Shown here piece after piece: positions 1-11,428 of a stretch of DNA of 64,000 bases. The stretch is from assembly GCA_036898135.1 (NCBI GenBank), contig CM072512.1:43205444-43269443 (forward strand), given 5' to 3'. Each line of letters begins with the position of its first letter. The stretch's first letter is position 1. Made by a program: the position numbers and the translations under genes. This DNA is from Oncomelania hupensis. Taxonomy: Eukaryota; Mollusca; Gastropoda; Littorinimorpha; Pomatiopsidae. The notes beneath the pieces were generated by a model, which was given only the letters and a program-made list of their open reading frames with translations, ran no database searches and was not told where the DNA came from.

Positions 1-1019
1 GCTGGGTGTAAACATATGTGTAGCAGCTCATCAAGAATTCTTTCTGTTATTATCTACACCTAGTTTATACTTTAGGGGTAGAATAGCTGAGGAAATCAAG
101 CTTGGCTTGACAGCTTCCATGATTAAGCAGCAGCAGCAACAGAAGCAAAGCCCAGATGGTGGTTATCAGTGCTGGAAGAAGAAAATGTTGAGCTTATCAC
201 CATCAGTGCTTCAAATAGATTATATGGCGCCAGAGCTATATGGCATATATAGCAGACAGCAGTTAAAAGGAGCACCTCTAAGTGGAAGCAGAACTGTGTT
301 GCCCGTACTAGCAAATGCTGCAGACAGGTTATATTTACCCCAGTCTATTTTACTGTTAGTGAAGTTTCTAGATTTCAGTTTGGGATCGCTTCTTTCTAGC
401 ACACAAAGAGCTAGTCTCTGAATGTATACTACATGCTCAAAACGCCTTGAGGAAATTCCAACCCAATCTGATTCTGAGCCTGAAATTAATACTAGAAAAC
501 AAATAAAATGTGTAGATTCGAGTTCCAAAACTAGGCTCTCTGGACTCTTGCATGGACAAACAATGGGCCAGTTGTGGATTACTATGGGTTAAAGAGACAA
601 TCAGCACATTTTAATCTGATACAAACCGATTAACAAAAAAGTTTTGAACTGAAACTGTATGGCAAGATCTAATTGAAAAATGTCAGGCATATCATGCATG
701 ATGTCTGGAGCAAGCCTGGGTAAGGGTTAGCACATTATACAGTAGAAAAGAGCATTCTGTTCACGAAACACACGAAAATATTTTAAACCCCAAAAAGATA
801 GTCACACTGCCAATAGTAACTACATGAATTTTTATGCTCCATTCTCAATAGTTAAGTGCCATTGGCACAATCACAGGGATCACAAATATATTATCATCAA
901 GCAACCCAACAAAACTAAATTCTTTGAGTTTGACTGGAATAATATTGCCACCTTCGAGTTAATTCTGGTTGAACTCATTTTGAAACACGATAAAACTGAT
1001 AGCATTATTTAGTAAGGGG
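1..1019. other. Unassigned sequence, no supported gene
   Basis: No exon of a recognised family could be read on either strand. A 104-codon open frame at 107-421 begins in a glutamine run from a CAG-rich stretch and shows no recognisable domain and no codon pattern like the real exons of this window. If the G-alpha gene at 5362-5826 continues leftward, this would be intron or more distal sequence. I looked for the switch region (DVGGQ) and the NKxD motif of the remaining G-alpha exons between 1 and 5361 and did not find them. Confidence 0.4.
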
Positions 1020-2260
1020 AGGATACAATTTTGTCAATAATTACACAGGCCAAGCTCATATGACTCACATGCCCCTATGGAACTTAAACACTCTATGTAT
1101 TAAAATAAGTGCCCAGAAAAAATATTAAAAAAAACAAACAAACAGTGGCATTAACATGCAAAGTAAAACTAACTTTGGATTGATTTTGTAATGATCTTGA
1201 TCTTGACATTACCTTGGCCTCTGGTTCTGAATGGACATAATTGTACAAAACTACTACAGCAACAGTTGTATTGTGCCAAAAAAACCAACAGTGACCTTGA
1301 GATGACATTGACCTTGACATGACCTCCAATGCACAAGTATGATCAAATAACCTAATGTTGATGCATTGTACCATAAGTCAAATATAAAGCCAGTCCCCTT
1401 GTACAATGACCAATTTTTAAAATGTTTCCGCAAGGCATACAATGACCTTGACCTTCAAGATCAACACAAAATTCTAAAGGAAAAGACCATATGACTCACA
1501 TGCTCCTTGTAAAACTTACAATATTTAAAATGAAAATGACTGTCCAGAAAAAAATGAAACAGTGGCATTAAAATGACCTTGAGCTCCAGCTTTCAATACA
1601 TTCATGTAATATCAAATAAACTATTGCAAAACAGTGAACTTGGGATGACCTTGACCTTAAGTGACCTTGACCTTTTGGATGTCCTTGAACTTCATGTGAC
1701 TTCTCATGCTCATATATAATCAAATAGCCCAATGTTGTTGCACACTAAGGGTTAAATAGAGCCATTCCACTGTACGGTTACATATTTTCTGTTTGTTTTT
1801 GCAAGGCCTAAAATGATTTTGACATTCAAGATCAATGCAAAATAACAAAACATATATATGAAAGATCAATCTATCATCTCTAAATACAAGTCTGAACTTT
1901 ATATCTCTCATAGTAGTTTAGGGTCAAGGTTACTTCAAAGTATAGATACTGACTCTGGACAGCTCCAGTGCCCTTGACCTTCGAGCAAGGTAGACCAAAT
2001 TTGTGTGGCAGGTGTGTTTCATTAATATCAATCATGCATTAAAGAATCATAAGTTTAATATAAAAAACAGGAAATTAAGATAAATATCAAAAAGTTATCT
2101 TAATTTTTACCTAATATTTGCCAACCTTGTGACCTTGACCTTTAATTGAAATCATTTAGTCAATAATAATTTTATGTCACAGATGTACACCATCCTACCA
2201 AGTTTCGTTGTAATATGTGAAATACATTCAGAATACTTAGTCACTTTAAAGTTTTGCAAA
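1020..2260. repeat. Dispersed repeat with TGACCTTGACCTT clusters, copy 1
   Basis: This AT-rich repeat is studded with TGACCTTGA and TGACCTTGACCTT words, for example around 1310-1320, 1440-1455, 1575, 1645-1680, 1975 and 2128. The block starting with CATATGACTCACATGC is present twice (near 1055 and 1485), so the copy is internally duplicated. The same sequence recurs at 18415-19200 in the same orientation and at 58190-58480 inverted; all three share the stretch around TTTAGG(A/G)TCAAGGTTACTTCAAAGTA. It has no open frame and no identifiable termini. It is a dispersed non-coding repeat of unknown class. Confidence 0.75.
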
Positions 2261-2588
2261 ATTCTGGAAAAGGAAAATTAAGTTATCATTACAGAAATAT
2301 TGACAGGTTTTAGTGTAGCTAATTGGCAATGCTAATATTTAATTTTAAAGATATAAATATATGCCAGTAAAGCAAAAAGTAAAAGCAGGGGATGATTATT
2401 TAATTTATAGTTTATGTTTATAATTGTTTGTGGATTGGCAGTATGAATCTTTCTATTCTATTTCCTATTCTATTCCATAACTCAAAAGTCATTGGGTTTA
2501 ACCAGGAAAGAATAAATCACTACTGTGGGAAGTGGGGGGTGTACACGTATAGATAAATTTACATATATTGTGTAATATATTTATGTCA

Positions 2589-2723
2589 ACAATTGTTACT
2601 ATCCTATCCTGTAACTCTGAGGTCATAGGGGCACCACAGATGATCCTTTAACCAGCATACTCCATCTTTCCCTGTCCTCAGCAACCCTGATGGTTTCGCT
2701 CAGTGTCAAACAATTGTTACTAT
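2589..2723 (-). mobile_element. 5'-truncated RTE LINE 3' end with 14 bp target duplication
   Basis: About 107 bp (2603-2709) match the 3' terminus of the RTE family seen at 24.0, 39.5, 48.9 and 63.3 kb, in minus orientation: it begins with the CCTATCC tail, then the conserved TAACTC-AGGTCAT block. It is flanked by ACAATTGTTACTAT at 2589-2602 and 2710-2723. This is the signature of target-primed reverse transcription with severe 5' truncation. A second, weaker trace of the same 3' end lies near 2455-2500. Confidence 0.8.
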
Positions 2724-2901
2724 TTCATCTATTCTGAGGGACATCATTCTGTATAATTAATTAATTATAATTCACATGTGACATTTGGCTGTAAATTGCA
2801 CAGTAATAACAGCACTGATGTTAATACTGTTATTTGTTAATATGTGTAGAACTTTGCATTATAATACTAGTTATTTATTAATAGCCAGAGACATTTCGTG
2901 G

Positions 2902-3271
2902 TCATGTGTTTTTTAAAATGCATAACATGATAAATGTCATGGACACACACACAGAGATGAAAAATGATCTTGTGATCATAGAAACATTCCCAGAATATAG
3001 TAGCAGTAAGCTGATCTTATCTTCATCGACTAAGACATCATGGAAACTCTTTACTATTATCATCAGTGCATATATTCTGTCATGTGTTTTTAAAAATCCA
3101 TAGCAAGATAGAATGTCATGGACACGCACAGATGAAAAATGATCTGGTAATGTACTGACATTCATAGAAACATTCCCAGAATCTATCTTTGTAGCAGTAA
3201 GCTGATCTTATCATTATCGGCAAAGACATCATGGAAGCTCTATTCTATTATCATCAGTGCATATATTTTCA
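2902..3271. repeat. Tandem duplication, unit about 180-190 bp, two copies
   Basis: Two head-to-tail copies, about 2902-3079 and 3080-3271, share CATGTGTTTTT, a GTCATGGACAC block, GAAACATTCCCAGAAT, AGCAGTAAGCTGATCTTATC and ATCATCAGTGCATATATT. They differ by substitutions and short indels, so the duplication is not recent. Open frames across it on both strands are short and not conserved between the units. Confidence 0.8.
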
Positions 3272-3870
3272 TTTAAAAAAAAAAAAAGACTATTAATTTC
3301 AATGTTTATAATAACCTCTTCTTTTTGCTTTTTTCCCCTTTTCTTTCCAAAATTAAACCACTTCACTATGTTACTGCCACAAAAGAGGGCAGCTTTTATT
3401 CCACGTCCTTTATTCTAGTTCTACTTCCATTAGGCATTATTACAGTAGTTGTAATACATGTAACACTACGTAAATTTCAAGTGAGTAAAAACTAAAACTA
3501 AAAGTTAACATTATATTCTGAATCAGAAATCAAATAGTGATACTAGACGTCCCGCATGCAAACTTCGCAACCTGAATACCACAAATGACAGGAAAGAAGT
3601 CCAGGATAAACACAGCAACATAAACTTGTGTACATGTACACAGTACTGTTAGATCTCTTTACTCTGCTTTTGGGGAGTTTGCTGAGGTTGCAAGAGATGG
3701 ATACAGCACCCTAGCTTAGCAAAGAACTGTAAAATTGCAATATAAGTTTAGCACCATTTCATGTTGAAATGTTAATAATAATATACTGTGAAACTGACAG
3801 CGTATACTAATTTTAAGAGATCTATCTAGTCAAATCATACTTGAATACCCCTGGTAAAATTCATGAATTA

Positions 3871-4962
3871 TGGATGTTTTGGCAGCGGGATGATTCGGCG
3901 TCCCACCCTCGACGATTCGGCGCTAATCTGGACCATTCGGCGGTGCCATTTAAATAGCCCGGTATAGGCCTATTAATAAATAAGTGTTATCACTGTTTTA
4001 AGTTCCAATGATTACACCCTCAAAATTTCCCTTTGTTTTTAATAATAAAGAACGTTGGTCGAGATTTTTGTTCTATAAAAGTTATAACATGTACTATAAT
4101 TGATACACAGTAATGAGTAAACACATATTATTACTAGATGTTTCGGCAGTGCCATATTTTGTGCATTGCTCAATGGCTGGACGTTTCGGCGGTACTACAT
4201 TTTATACATTGCTAGATGGCAGGACATTTCGGCGGTGCCGTATTTTATACATTGCTACATAGCTAAGAGCACTTGCTACCGTCTTGCAAGTAAGCATCAT
4301 CCAATGCAATTTGATGTAATAGCAGTATATCCCACAAAAAAATAAACAAATAAATAAAATAATTATATATATATATAGACATGTTAAAAAATTATATAAA
4401 GTTTATTTAAATAAGACGAGAAACAAAAAGTTAATTTTTTTTCTTAATTAATTTAGATAACGTTTTGCTATATATTTCATTGTTAAGAAAATTTGTTTCC
4501 ACTGACCTGTACTTAGCACAGTTAAATCATTACAACTTTAACAAAACTTAACCTAAAATTATAAACCGATATCCATGAAAATCTGAAAACCTTGCCAACA
4601 AAGTAGTCTGGATTAAAATTACAAATAGGTAACTTAAGTTAATAAAAATTTGAATGAAGTTATAAAGGCCGCCAAGTCACGAGCGGAAAAACATCTTGCG
4701 AAATTTAGTTTCTTTTTTTTTTCATTCTTTTAACAGATGTGGTTTTTCTAAAATATTTAGCCAAGTGAAACAAAACTGAGTGTTTTAGTAGACAAATAAT
4801 ACAAAATGAAAAAGAAAAATTAAAAACTGCAGCGCGGCTAAGATCCAGTGCTCTTTCGACGGTAACTTTCTTAAAAAAAAATCATATTCATGACGATTCG
4901 GCAGAAAAGTAGATTGGACGTTTCACCGGTGTTGCCGAAAGTGCCCACTGCCGAAACGTCCA
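3871..4962. mobile_element. Probable non-autonomous TIR element with TTCGGCGG repeats
   Basis: The left end TGGATGTTTTGGCAGCGGG (3871-3889) is mirrored by the right end at 4944-4962, which reads inward as TGGACGTTTCGGCAGTGGG. The three differences are all C/T transitions, two at former CpG sites. Inside, the word (T/A)TTCGGC(G/A)G recurs near both ends, including imperfect units around 4139, 4188 and 4228 that share GTGCCATATTTT and ATACATTGCT. The middle is AT-rich without an open frame. No clear target duplication was found, so the exact ends and superfamily are uncertain. Confidence 0.6.
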
Positions 4963-5361
4963 GATACCAAATTCACACACAAGTCAAACATACTGTATTG
5001 CCATGTTGGACTTAACTTAAGTACACTCAGTGTACAGTACAGCCAGGAAAAATTCAGTTATAAATTATGAAATGTGCAGTTTATGAGAGACTGTGCAGAG
5101 TTTATGAGAGACAATCACCTTTACCATCAAAACCAAAGACAATAAATTAAGGTGACAGAAAGTTAAGTAGCCTAAATAATATTATGTCCTTTTACATGTA
5201 TGCACTTTTTCCCTGTTTGGGAACATCCCATGTTGATGTTCCATCGGGTCTCCGAGCTTGTCTCAAAGGTGAAACACTACCATCAAACCAAACTTATAAT
5301 TTGTCAGAACTTTATTAACATGTTTTGCTAAATATAATGGATCTATATTTGTTATACTTAC

Positions 5362-5826
5362 CAACTGAAACTCTCGTCGTCTGTCAAAAGCGTTTCGAAT
5401 TCCTGCGTCTTTCCACAATTTTTTGATTGCATCTTGGTATGTGGCGAACAACTTTTCATCAAGTCTAACATTTCCATCATAAGAAAACACAAAGTTTGCT
5501 TCTTTCTCGCAACTGGAGTCATCCCAGGATATCGCAAGCTTCTTTCTAGCATCTATCAAGACTCGCATTCCTTTCACGATGTTGTTATACACAACAGTCC
5601 TGTATTCCAACATAGCTGATTCACTGAAATCTTGGCCATGGATGATTTTCATTTGTTTCAAGAAAGTACTTTTTCCGCTTTCACCCGCGCCTAAAAGTAA
5701 AATCCTCACAGTACGTCTGAATTGTAATCTTTCTTTACTCAAAGATTTGTCGATTTCTTTACTCTTATACCGCTGTTGTTTGTCGAAATCGCTCATACAA
5801 CAACCACACACGAGAACGTCCGCCAT
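5362..5826 (-). CDS. GNA12/13-like: G protein alpha subunit, G12/13 class, first coding exon
   Basis: This exon encodes residues 1-155 of a heterotrimeric G protein alpha subunit of the G12/13 class (fly concertina; vertebrate GNA12 and GNA13), which couples membrane receptors to RhoGEFs and Rho at the plasma membrane. The start MADVLVCGCC carries an N-terminal cysteine cluster fitting palmitoylation. Next come SKEIDKSL, the P-loop GAGESGKST (residues 46-54), FLKQMKIIHGQDF and a long stretch of the helical domain ending DRRREFQL. These agree closely with GNA13. The exon ends in phase 0 at a GTAAGTAT donor (5361 downward). The frame stays open upstream to an ATG at 5898, but the family alignment favours 5826. 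The remaining ~200 residues (switch regions, NKxD, C-terminal helix) are not in the window. Confidence 0.93.
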
Positions 5827-6981
5827 TTTGCTAGTCTCACCCCCGTCTATGACGTCATAGGTAAACACTTCCGGCATCAGAAGTGACAGGAGTATCATTT
5901 GGAGGGGGTGTGGCAGATGTACCTTTCCACTTTCGTGCGACTAAATGGAATGAAGCGAGTTAAAAATAGAACAAGTTAAAATGAGATCGTAAGAGATGAA
6001 AATTTAACTAATAAACAAATTGGAACAGAATGTGAAAAGAACAAATAAGAAAAGGGGGTAGCGTGGGGGAAGGGAGGGGGAAACATTAATTTTTTTAAAT
6101 ATCTTGTTTACATAATTGAGGTGTTAAAAGTTTTGTATGACGCAATTTAACACATCCTTTTATTTTAATCCTTGCACTAATGTGTATATCTAATAAGTGT
6201 GAAACTATTTGCCTGACTAGAAATGAGTGACCTATATCATCAAAATAATTAATTGTTCTCACACACAAACAAAACAAATTCAGAACACTGCTTCAAACAC
6301 TTTATTTTTCAATGTCACCACTGGTAGGTGTACATCCCCAAATATTAACATGGGCATCTTGTAGCAAAAATAAATTATAAATACACTACTTCAACAAAAC
6401 TATCATAAAACAAGTGAAAGAATGGATACACACATGTTATTTTTTGCTTAGAATATCTAAGACAAACCCATTATTACCATGATGATAAAATAATTTCAAT
6501 TTCATAGTTTTTTTTTAAAGAAGATAAAAACACATTATGTATAATTCCAACCATGGTCCCTCTTGTTGTTTACCTTTGTTAATAAAAATTCAGAAATGTA
6601 AAGATTGTCTCCAGGAAAAGTAGTGCTGTAACCCATTTCAATCACATCCATAATTATAATGGATTTAACGGCAGTAATTTCTCTTTTACTGATCCCAAGT
6701 CATCAATACATCTGATTTTCAGTGAATTTATTTTTTTTTTAAATTTAAACCAGCAAAACTTTTCTGCTCTGCATACTAAAAAACAACAACATATGAAGTC
6801 ATAGCAGTATTATTATTTGGATGTAACATACCACAAATCATTATTGTCTGTTAAAAACTCTTGTAGTGTGAAAAAACAAACCTTTCTAAAGGCCCATTCA
6901 GCATCTTTAACCATCATATTTATACAATAAATTTAGTGTTATTATTTTTTTATTTTATTATTTTTTTTTTTTTTACAATTC
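5827..6981. promoter_or_regulatory. 5' leader and upstream flank of the G-alpha gene
   Basis: Sequence immediately upstream of the G-alpha start, read on the minus strand. It contains the in-frame ATG at 5898 and a G-rich tract around 6055-6080. No TATA box or other core promoter element could be assigned. A TTTATTTTT word near 6300 would be an AATAAA on the minus strand, but no transcript ending there could be supported. The rest to 6981 is AT-rich with no gene seen. Confidence 0.35.
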
Positions 6982-7416
6982 CACAAACCAGGGTGGAGAA
7001 CAACTGAATCAAGAAATCTCTTAAATTTGGCTGGGGTCCAGGGGCCAAGCCCCAGTAGTGGGTTTCTGGAAGAAAATGAATTTATGCAATTTTGAAAGTA
7101 ATTTAGGGCCTCTCCTGAAAGCAAAAAGCACAAAATAAACATGAATAGAAACAACAACAAAAAAGAATGTTTTAAGCACATGCCTTTCAAAAAAGTTAAG
7201 AATCTTGATTTGTAGGCCTAACAAAGTTTCAGGTCCACCACTGTTACACACAAACTCTACATTTCCAATGCAATAGGCTTCTTCAGTTTTTGTCACTTAA
7301 GCAGCACCTCAGCTTCTCACAATTACAGGAAAGTTATAATTTTAAAACCACATATCTTATATCAATTCTTAGTTTGTCATCTGATTAGTTTGAGGCCCAA
7401 CACATTACATTACATA

Positions 7417-7569
7417 ATTGTTGCTTTAGGTCCAGCTGACTCTTCCGAGCCAAATCAGGACCGGACAACCCCCAATCCGCATAAAAGATCTGCTAAAACA
7501 ACCCTAGTGGGAAAACTGAATGCCCTCCACCAGCCAGTCACTTTACAATAAAGACATCCCACGCAGGGT
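7417..7569 (-). mobile_element. 580 bp retroposon family, truncated copy A (3' end)
   Basis: This is the 3' portion only (minus orientation): GGTCC-AGC-GACTCTTCCGAGCC, the GATCTGCT-AAACAACCCTAGTGG block and the CATCCCACGCAGG block. It then breaks off and is followed directly by the longer copy B. It is nested inside the hAT-like element. Confidence 0.75.
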
Positions 7570-7573
7570 TTTT

Positions 7574-8145
7574 TTGATTGATTGATTGTTGCTTTAGGTC
7601 CAGCGGACTCTTCCGAGCCAAATCAGGACCGGACAACCCCCGATCCGCATAAAAGATCTGCTGAAACAACCCTAGTGGGAAAACTGAACGCCCCCCACCG
7701 GCCAGTCACTTTACAATAAAGACATCCCACGCAGGGGACGGCTGAGGCTTTACCCCAACTAATCGAACCCCCGGTTACAAAAACAAAATAGAATACAAAC
7801 ATCATTATAAATTATCAACAAAACACATACATATAAAATGCCTATATTGCTAAATAATAACATCATAGGAAGCCCTAGTGACCACCCGGCAGAAAGCGTC
7901 CAATACTCCCAAGCTGATCCAACAGACCTCATACACAAACAAGGAGTCTTGTCCAGGAAGAGTTTTCAAGAAAAAAGGTAGGTCATTGATCTAGCGAAGA
8001 AGAAGATAGTATAGCAGAGTGATAGGACACAGCAGGAATGGGAAAGAGCAAATGAGGAAGACAGCGACAGTGGGAATTTAAAGCACTAAATTTCCAGAAA
8101 GTGGGGATACTATTTATACTGAAACCCCCGGCACTCCAACGGGGG
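7574..8145 (-). mobile_element. 580 bp retroposon family, near full-length copy B
   Basis: Minus orientation. The 5' end (8145 downward) starts with a C-rich stem, a short loop and a G-rich stem, followed within about 10 bases by GTATAAATAGTATCC. The body runs through ATTTAGTGCTTTAAATTCC and CCCTGCGTGGGATGTC. The 3' end is CGGACCTAAAGCAAC-like sequence with a CAAT-repeat tail (GATTGATTGATT at 7574-7587 on the plus strand). There is no long conserved open frame. Confidence 0.8.
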
Positions 8146-8268
8146 TACTGTTGCCGCAGTGAATCGGTCATGCCTATAAAGGAAGGACAGGTTTTCAACT
8201 GGGGCTTTCACTTTTCCCTTTATAGGTTAGAACAATCTACAGTGGCAAGATTGCTCATGACCCCAAGG

Positions 8269-8693
8269 GGTATCCCACGCAGGGGACGGCTGAGGCTTCA
8301 CCCCAACTTATCGAACCCCCGTTGACAAAAACAAAATAGAATACAAACATCATTATAAATTATCAACAAAACACATACATATAAAATGTCTACATTGCTA
8401 AATAATAACATCATAGGAAGCCCTAGTGACCACCTGGCAGAAAGCATCCAATATTCACAAGCTGATCCAACAGACCTCATACACAAACAAGGAGTCTTGT
8501 CCCGGAAGAGTTTTCAAGAAAAAAGGTAGGAGACTGGTCTAGCGAAGAAGACGATAGTATAGCAGATTGATAGAAAAGAGCAGGAGTGAGAAAGAGCAAA
8601 TAAGAAAGACAGCGACAGTGGGAATTTAAAGCACTAAATTTCCAGAAAGTGAGGATACTATTTATACTGAAACCCCCGGCACCTCAACGGGGG
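8269..8693 (-). mobile_element. 580 bp retroposon family, partial copy C
   Basis: It is nearly identical to copy B from the TCCCACGCAGGGGACGGCTGAGGC block to the 5' hairpin and GTATAAATAGTATCC, but lacks the 3' ~150 bp. The 120 bp between B and C (8146-8268) is unrelated and holds a small inverted repeat (CCTATAAAGG near 8173 and CCTTTATAGG near 8217). Confidence 0.75.
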
Positions 8694-9587
8694 TAGAGGC
8701 CCAACACAAGTATGAGGTCCAACACATGAACACTACACACATACCCCTCATATATGTACTTCATAATGTAAGTTGTCACATGAGCAATCTCAGTTTTTTA
8801 CATTTATGCACACCAGTGTCTGTCAGTGTCACACAAAAAATAATGTACAAAGCAACACCATGAAAAAAATGTGCAAGTGTTATTTTTAAAAAACTGAAAA
8901 TGGAACAGCATACCTACAAAGAAGAATACAAAGCATAGTATGACCGACAAAATAACTTGGATGCAGCACAGAGGTGTTCCGCGAAAAAAATATCGGACGA
9001 AAAATAAAAATTTCGGAACTCAATATTTTTTTCTTGGAAATGCAAATGCCTTCCGCGGAAATCCGCGGATCCTAGGAAAATTCTCCACCCTGCACAAACC
9101 CAGACACTAACTACACCAGCAGTATTCCAGCAATAGTCATTGTTTGTTACTTCAGTAATAATGTGGTAATTCCAATGTGTTGGCGTTTTTCCATCTACAT
9201 TCATGTGATATAAGCTGCGCACAATTTTTCTCATAATGCCTAAAGGCAATTAAAGATCTGTATTCTGTTTATCATTTATTTCATAATCAAATTCTCCTAC
9301 CCACCCTCTCTCTCTCTCTCACCAAATCGATGCTACATAAATCCTTATGTGTTATAAATTGATCAGTGCTAATGACCAATCAACCAATCAATTCATGAAT
9401 CAATGTTAATATGTATTAATACATGCCACATAACATCTAAGAACAAAAACAATCAAATATGACAAAAACAAATAATGTTTACAATAATGTTTCGGCAATG
9501 CCTGTACATTCTTTGTAACATCCCAAGCTTAAGACCCACCAAACCAATTTCTGCTTATTGTGTAAAAACGTGCTCATTAAAGATATT

Positions 9588-9735
9588 AATTGCTTACAGG
9601 GTCCAGCGGACTGCAAAGAGCCGAATCAGGACCACAAAATCAAGACCACAATTTGGTTGAAAGAGGATTCACTCCTGATCCGTATAAAAGACCTGCTGAA
9701 ACAACCCTAGTGGTAACCCTGAAGGCACTTTACAA
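9588..9735 (-). mobile_element. 580 bp retroposon family, truncated copy D
   Basis: 3' part only, starting (plus strand) at TTGCTTACAGGGTCCAGCGGACTGCAAAGAGCC-like sequence and ending within the AAGGCACT block. It is followed within 10 bp by copy E. It belongs to the GCAAAGAGCC subtype, as do copies G and H. Confidence 0.7.
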
Positions 9736-9744
9736 TACATTACA

Positions 9745-10358
9745 TGATTATTGCTTTAGGTCCAGCGAACTCTTCCGAGCCAAATCAGGACCAGTATAGC
9801 CGGATCAAGACCACAAAATCAAGACCACAACTTCGCTGAAAGAGGATTCGCCCCTGATCCGCATAAAAGATCTGCCGAAACAACCCTAGTGGTAACACCG
9901 AAGGCACTCCACCAGCCTGTCACTTTACAATAAAGACATCCCACGCAGAGGACGCTGAGGCTATACTCTAATTTATCGAACCCCCGTTTACAAAAACAAA
10001 ATAGAATATAAACATCATTATAAAATATCAACAAAACACATACATATAAAATGCCTACATTGCCAAATAATAACATCATAGGAAGCCCCAGTGACCACCT
10101 GGCAGAAAGCGTCCAATGTTTCCAAGCTGATTCAACAGACCTCACACACAAATGAGGAGTTTTGTCCCAGAAGAGTTTTCAAGAAAAAAGGTAGGTGATT
10201 AGTCTAGCGAAGAAGAAGATAGTATAGTAGATTGATATAACAGAATAGGAATGAGAAAGAACAAAGAAGAAAGACAGTGACAGTGGGAATTTAAAGCACT
10301 AAATTTCCAGAAAGTGGGGATACTATTTATACTGAAACCCCCGGCACCCACACGGGGG
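9745..10358 (-). mobile_element. 580 bp retroposon family, full-length copy E
   Basis: A complete copy with the 3' end GCTTTAGGTCCAGCG, the body blocks shared with B and G, and the 5' GTATAAATAGTATCC followed outward by the C/G hairpin (CCCCCGGCACCCACACGGGGG region, 10333-10358). A second copy (F) abuts its 5' end without spacer. Confidence 0.78.
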
Positions 10359-10797
10359 TTCCCACCAGCCAGTCACCTTACAGTAAAGTAAAGTCATCCC
10401 ATGCAGGGGAAGCTGAGGCTATACCTTAATTTATTGAACCCCTGTTTACAAAAACAAAATGAATACAAACATCATTATAAAATATCAACAAAACACATAC
10501 ATATAAAATGCCTGCATTGCTAAATAATAATATCATAGGAAGCCCTAGTGGCAGAAAGCATCCAATATTCCCAAGCTGACCCAACAGACCTCATACACAA
10601 ATGAGGACTTTTGGAAGAGTTTTAAAGAAAAAAAGGTAGGTGACTGGTCTAGAGAAGAAGATAGTATAGTAGATAAACAGGGTTGGAATGAGAAAGAAAA
10701 AAGGAGACAGTGACAGTGGGAATTTAAAGCACTAAATTTCCATAAAATGGGGATATTATTTATACAGAAACCCCCTTCATCCCCATGTGGAGAATAA
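10359..10797 (-). mobile_element. 580 bp retroposon family, partial copy F
   Basis: Begins in the CCAGCC-GTCACTTTACA block and runs to the 5' end, where the TATAAATA word has decayed (GTATAAATAATATCC on the minus strand) and the hairpin is degraded. It is directly joined to copy E. Confidence 0.7.
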
Positions 10798-10818
10798 AAA
10801 TTATAAGAAATTAAAAAA

Positions 10819-11428
10819 ACAAAAGTAATAGTTAGTTAGTTAGTCATTCATTGCTTACAGGGTCTAGCAGACTGCAAAGAGCCGAATTAGGACCCACTAA
10901 CTCAAGACCACAACTTCACTGAAAGAAGACTCACCCCTAATCTGCATAAAAGATCTGCCGAAACAACCCCAGTGGTAACACTGAAGGCACTCCACCAGCT
11001 GGTCACTTTACAATAAAAGGCATCCCACACAGGGGACGCTGAGGCTATACTTTATCGAATCCCCGTTTATAAAAACAAAATATAATATAAACATCATTAT
11101 AAAATATCAACAAAACACATACATATAAAATGCCTAAATTGCCAAATAATAACATCATAGGAAGCCCCAGTGACTATTTGGCAGAAAGAGTCCAATATTC
11201 CCAAGCTGATCCAACAGACCTCACACGCATAGGAGGAGTTTTGTCCCAGAAGAGTTTTCAAGAAAAAAGGTAGGGGACTGGTCTAGCGAAGAAGAAGATA
11301 GTAAAGTAGATTGATATAACAGAGTAGGACTGAGAAAGAACAAAGAAGAAAGGCAGTGACAGTGGGAATTTAAAACACTAAATTTCCAGAAAAAGCCCTG
11401 GCACCCCCATGGGGGGACAAAAGTAATA
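10819..11428 (-). mobile_element. 580 bp retroposon family, copy G with 12 bp target duplication
   Basis: The element body is 10831-11416. ACAAAAGTAATA stands at 10819-10830 and again at 11417-11428, an exact 12 bp target duplication that fixes both ends. The 3' end (plus-strand left) has a GTTAGTTAGTTAGT tail before TTGCTTACAGGGTC. The 5' end is the CCCCCATGGGGGG hairpin. The TATA-like word of the other copies is deleted here: the AATTTCCAG block joins almost directly to the hairpin. Confidence 0.85.

Larger units (their letters stand above)
6982..9100. mobile_element. hAT-like non-autonomous element, invaded by retroposons
   Basis: A terminal inverted repeat CAGGGTGGAGAA (6989-7000) pairs with TTCTCCACCCTG (9081-9092). 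The octamer CACAAACC lies at 6982-6989 and again at 9093-9100. An 8 bp duplication and a CAGGG-type terminus fit the hAT superfamily. No transposase open frame remains. Roughly 7417-8693 is later insertion of the 580 bp retroposon family, so the host element itself was probably about 0.8 kb. The right arm contains palindromic CCGCGGAAATCCGCGG near the end. Confidence 0.72.

Noticed and set aside
107..421. 104-codon frame with a QQQQQ run
   Set aside because: No recognisable domain, no splice context, and the run is a CAG-rich stretch. Kept only as unassigned.
1..5361. Remaining exons of the G-alpha gene
   Set aside because: Searched for the DVGGQ switch region, NKxD and the C-terminal helix on the minus strand; none found, so they must lie outside the window.
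5827..5898. Upstream in-frame ATG giving the G-alpha protein 24 extra residues
   Set aside because: The family normally starts at the position of MADV, and the extension has no family similarity; it is treated as 5' leader.
7417..11416. Regularly spaced similar blocks as a possible CRISPR or satellite array
   Set aside because: Units are ~580 bp, diverged, truncated at different points and carry target duplications; they are retroposon copies.
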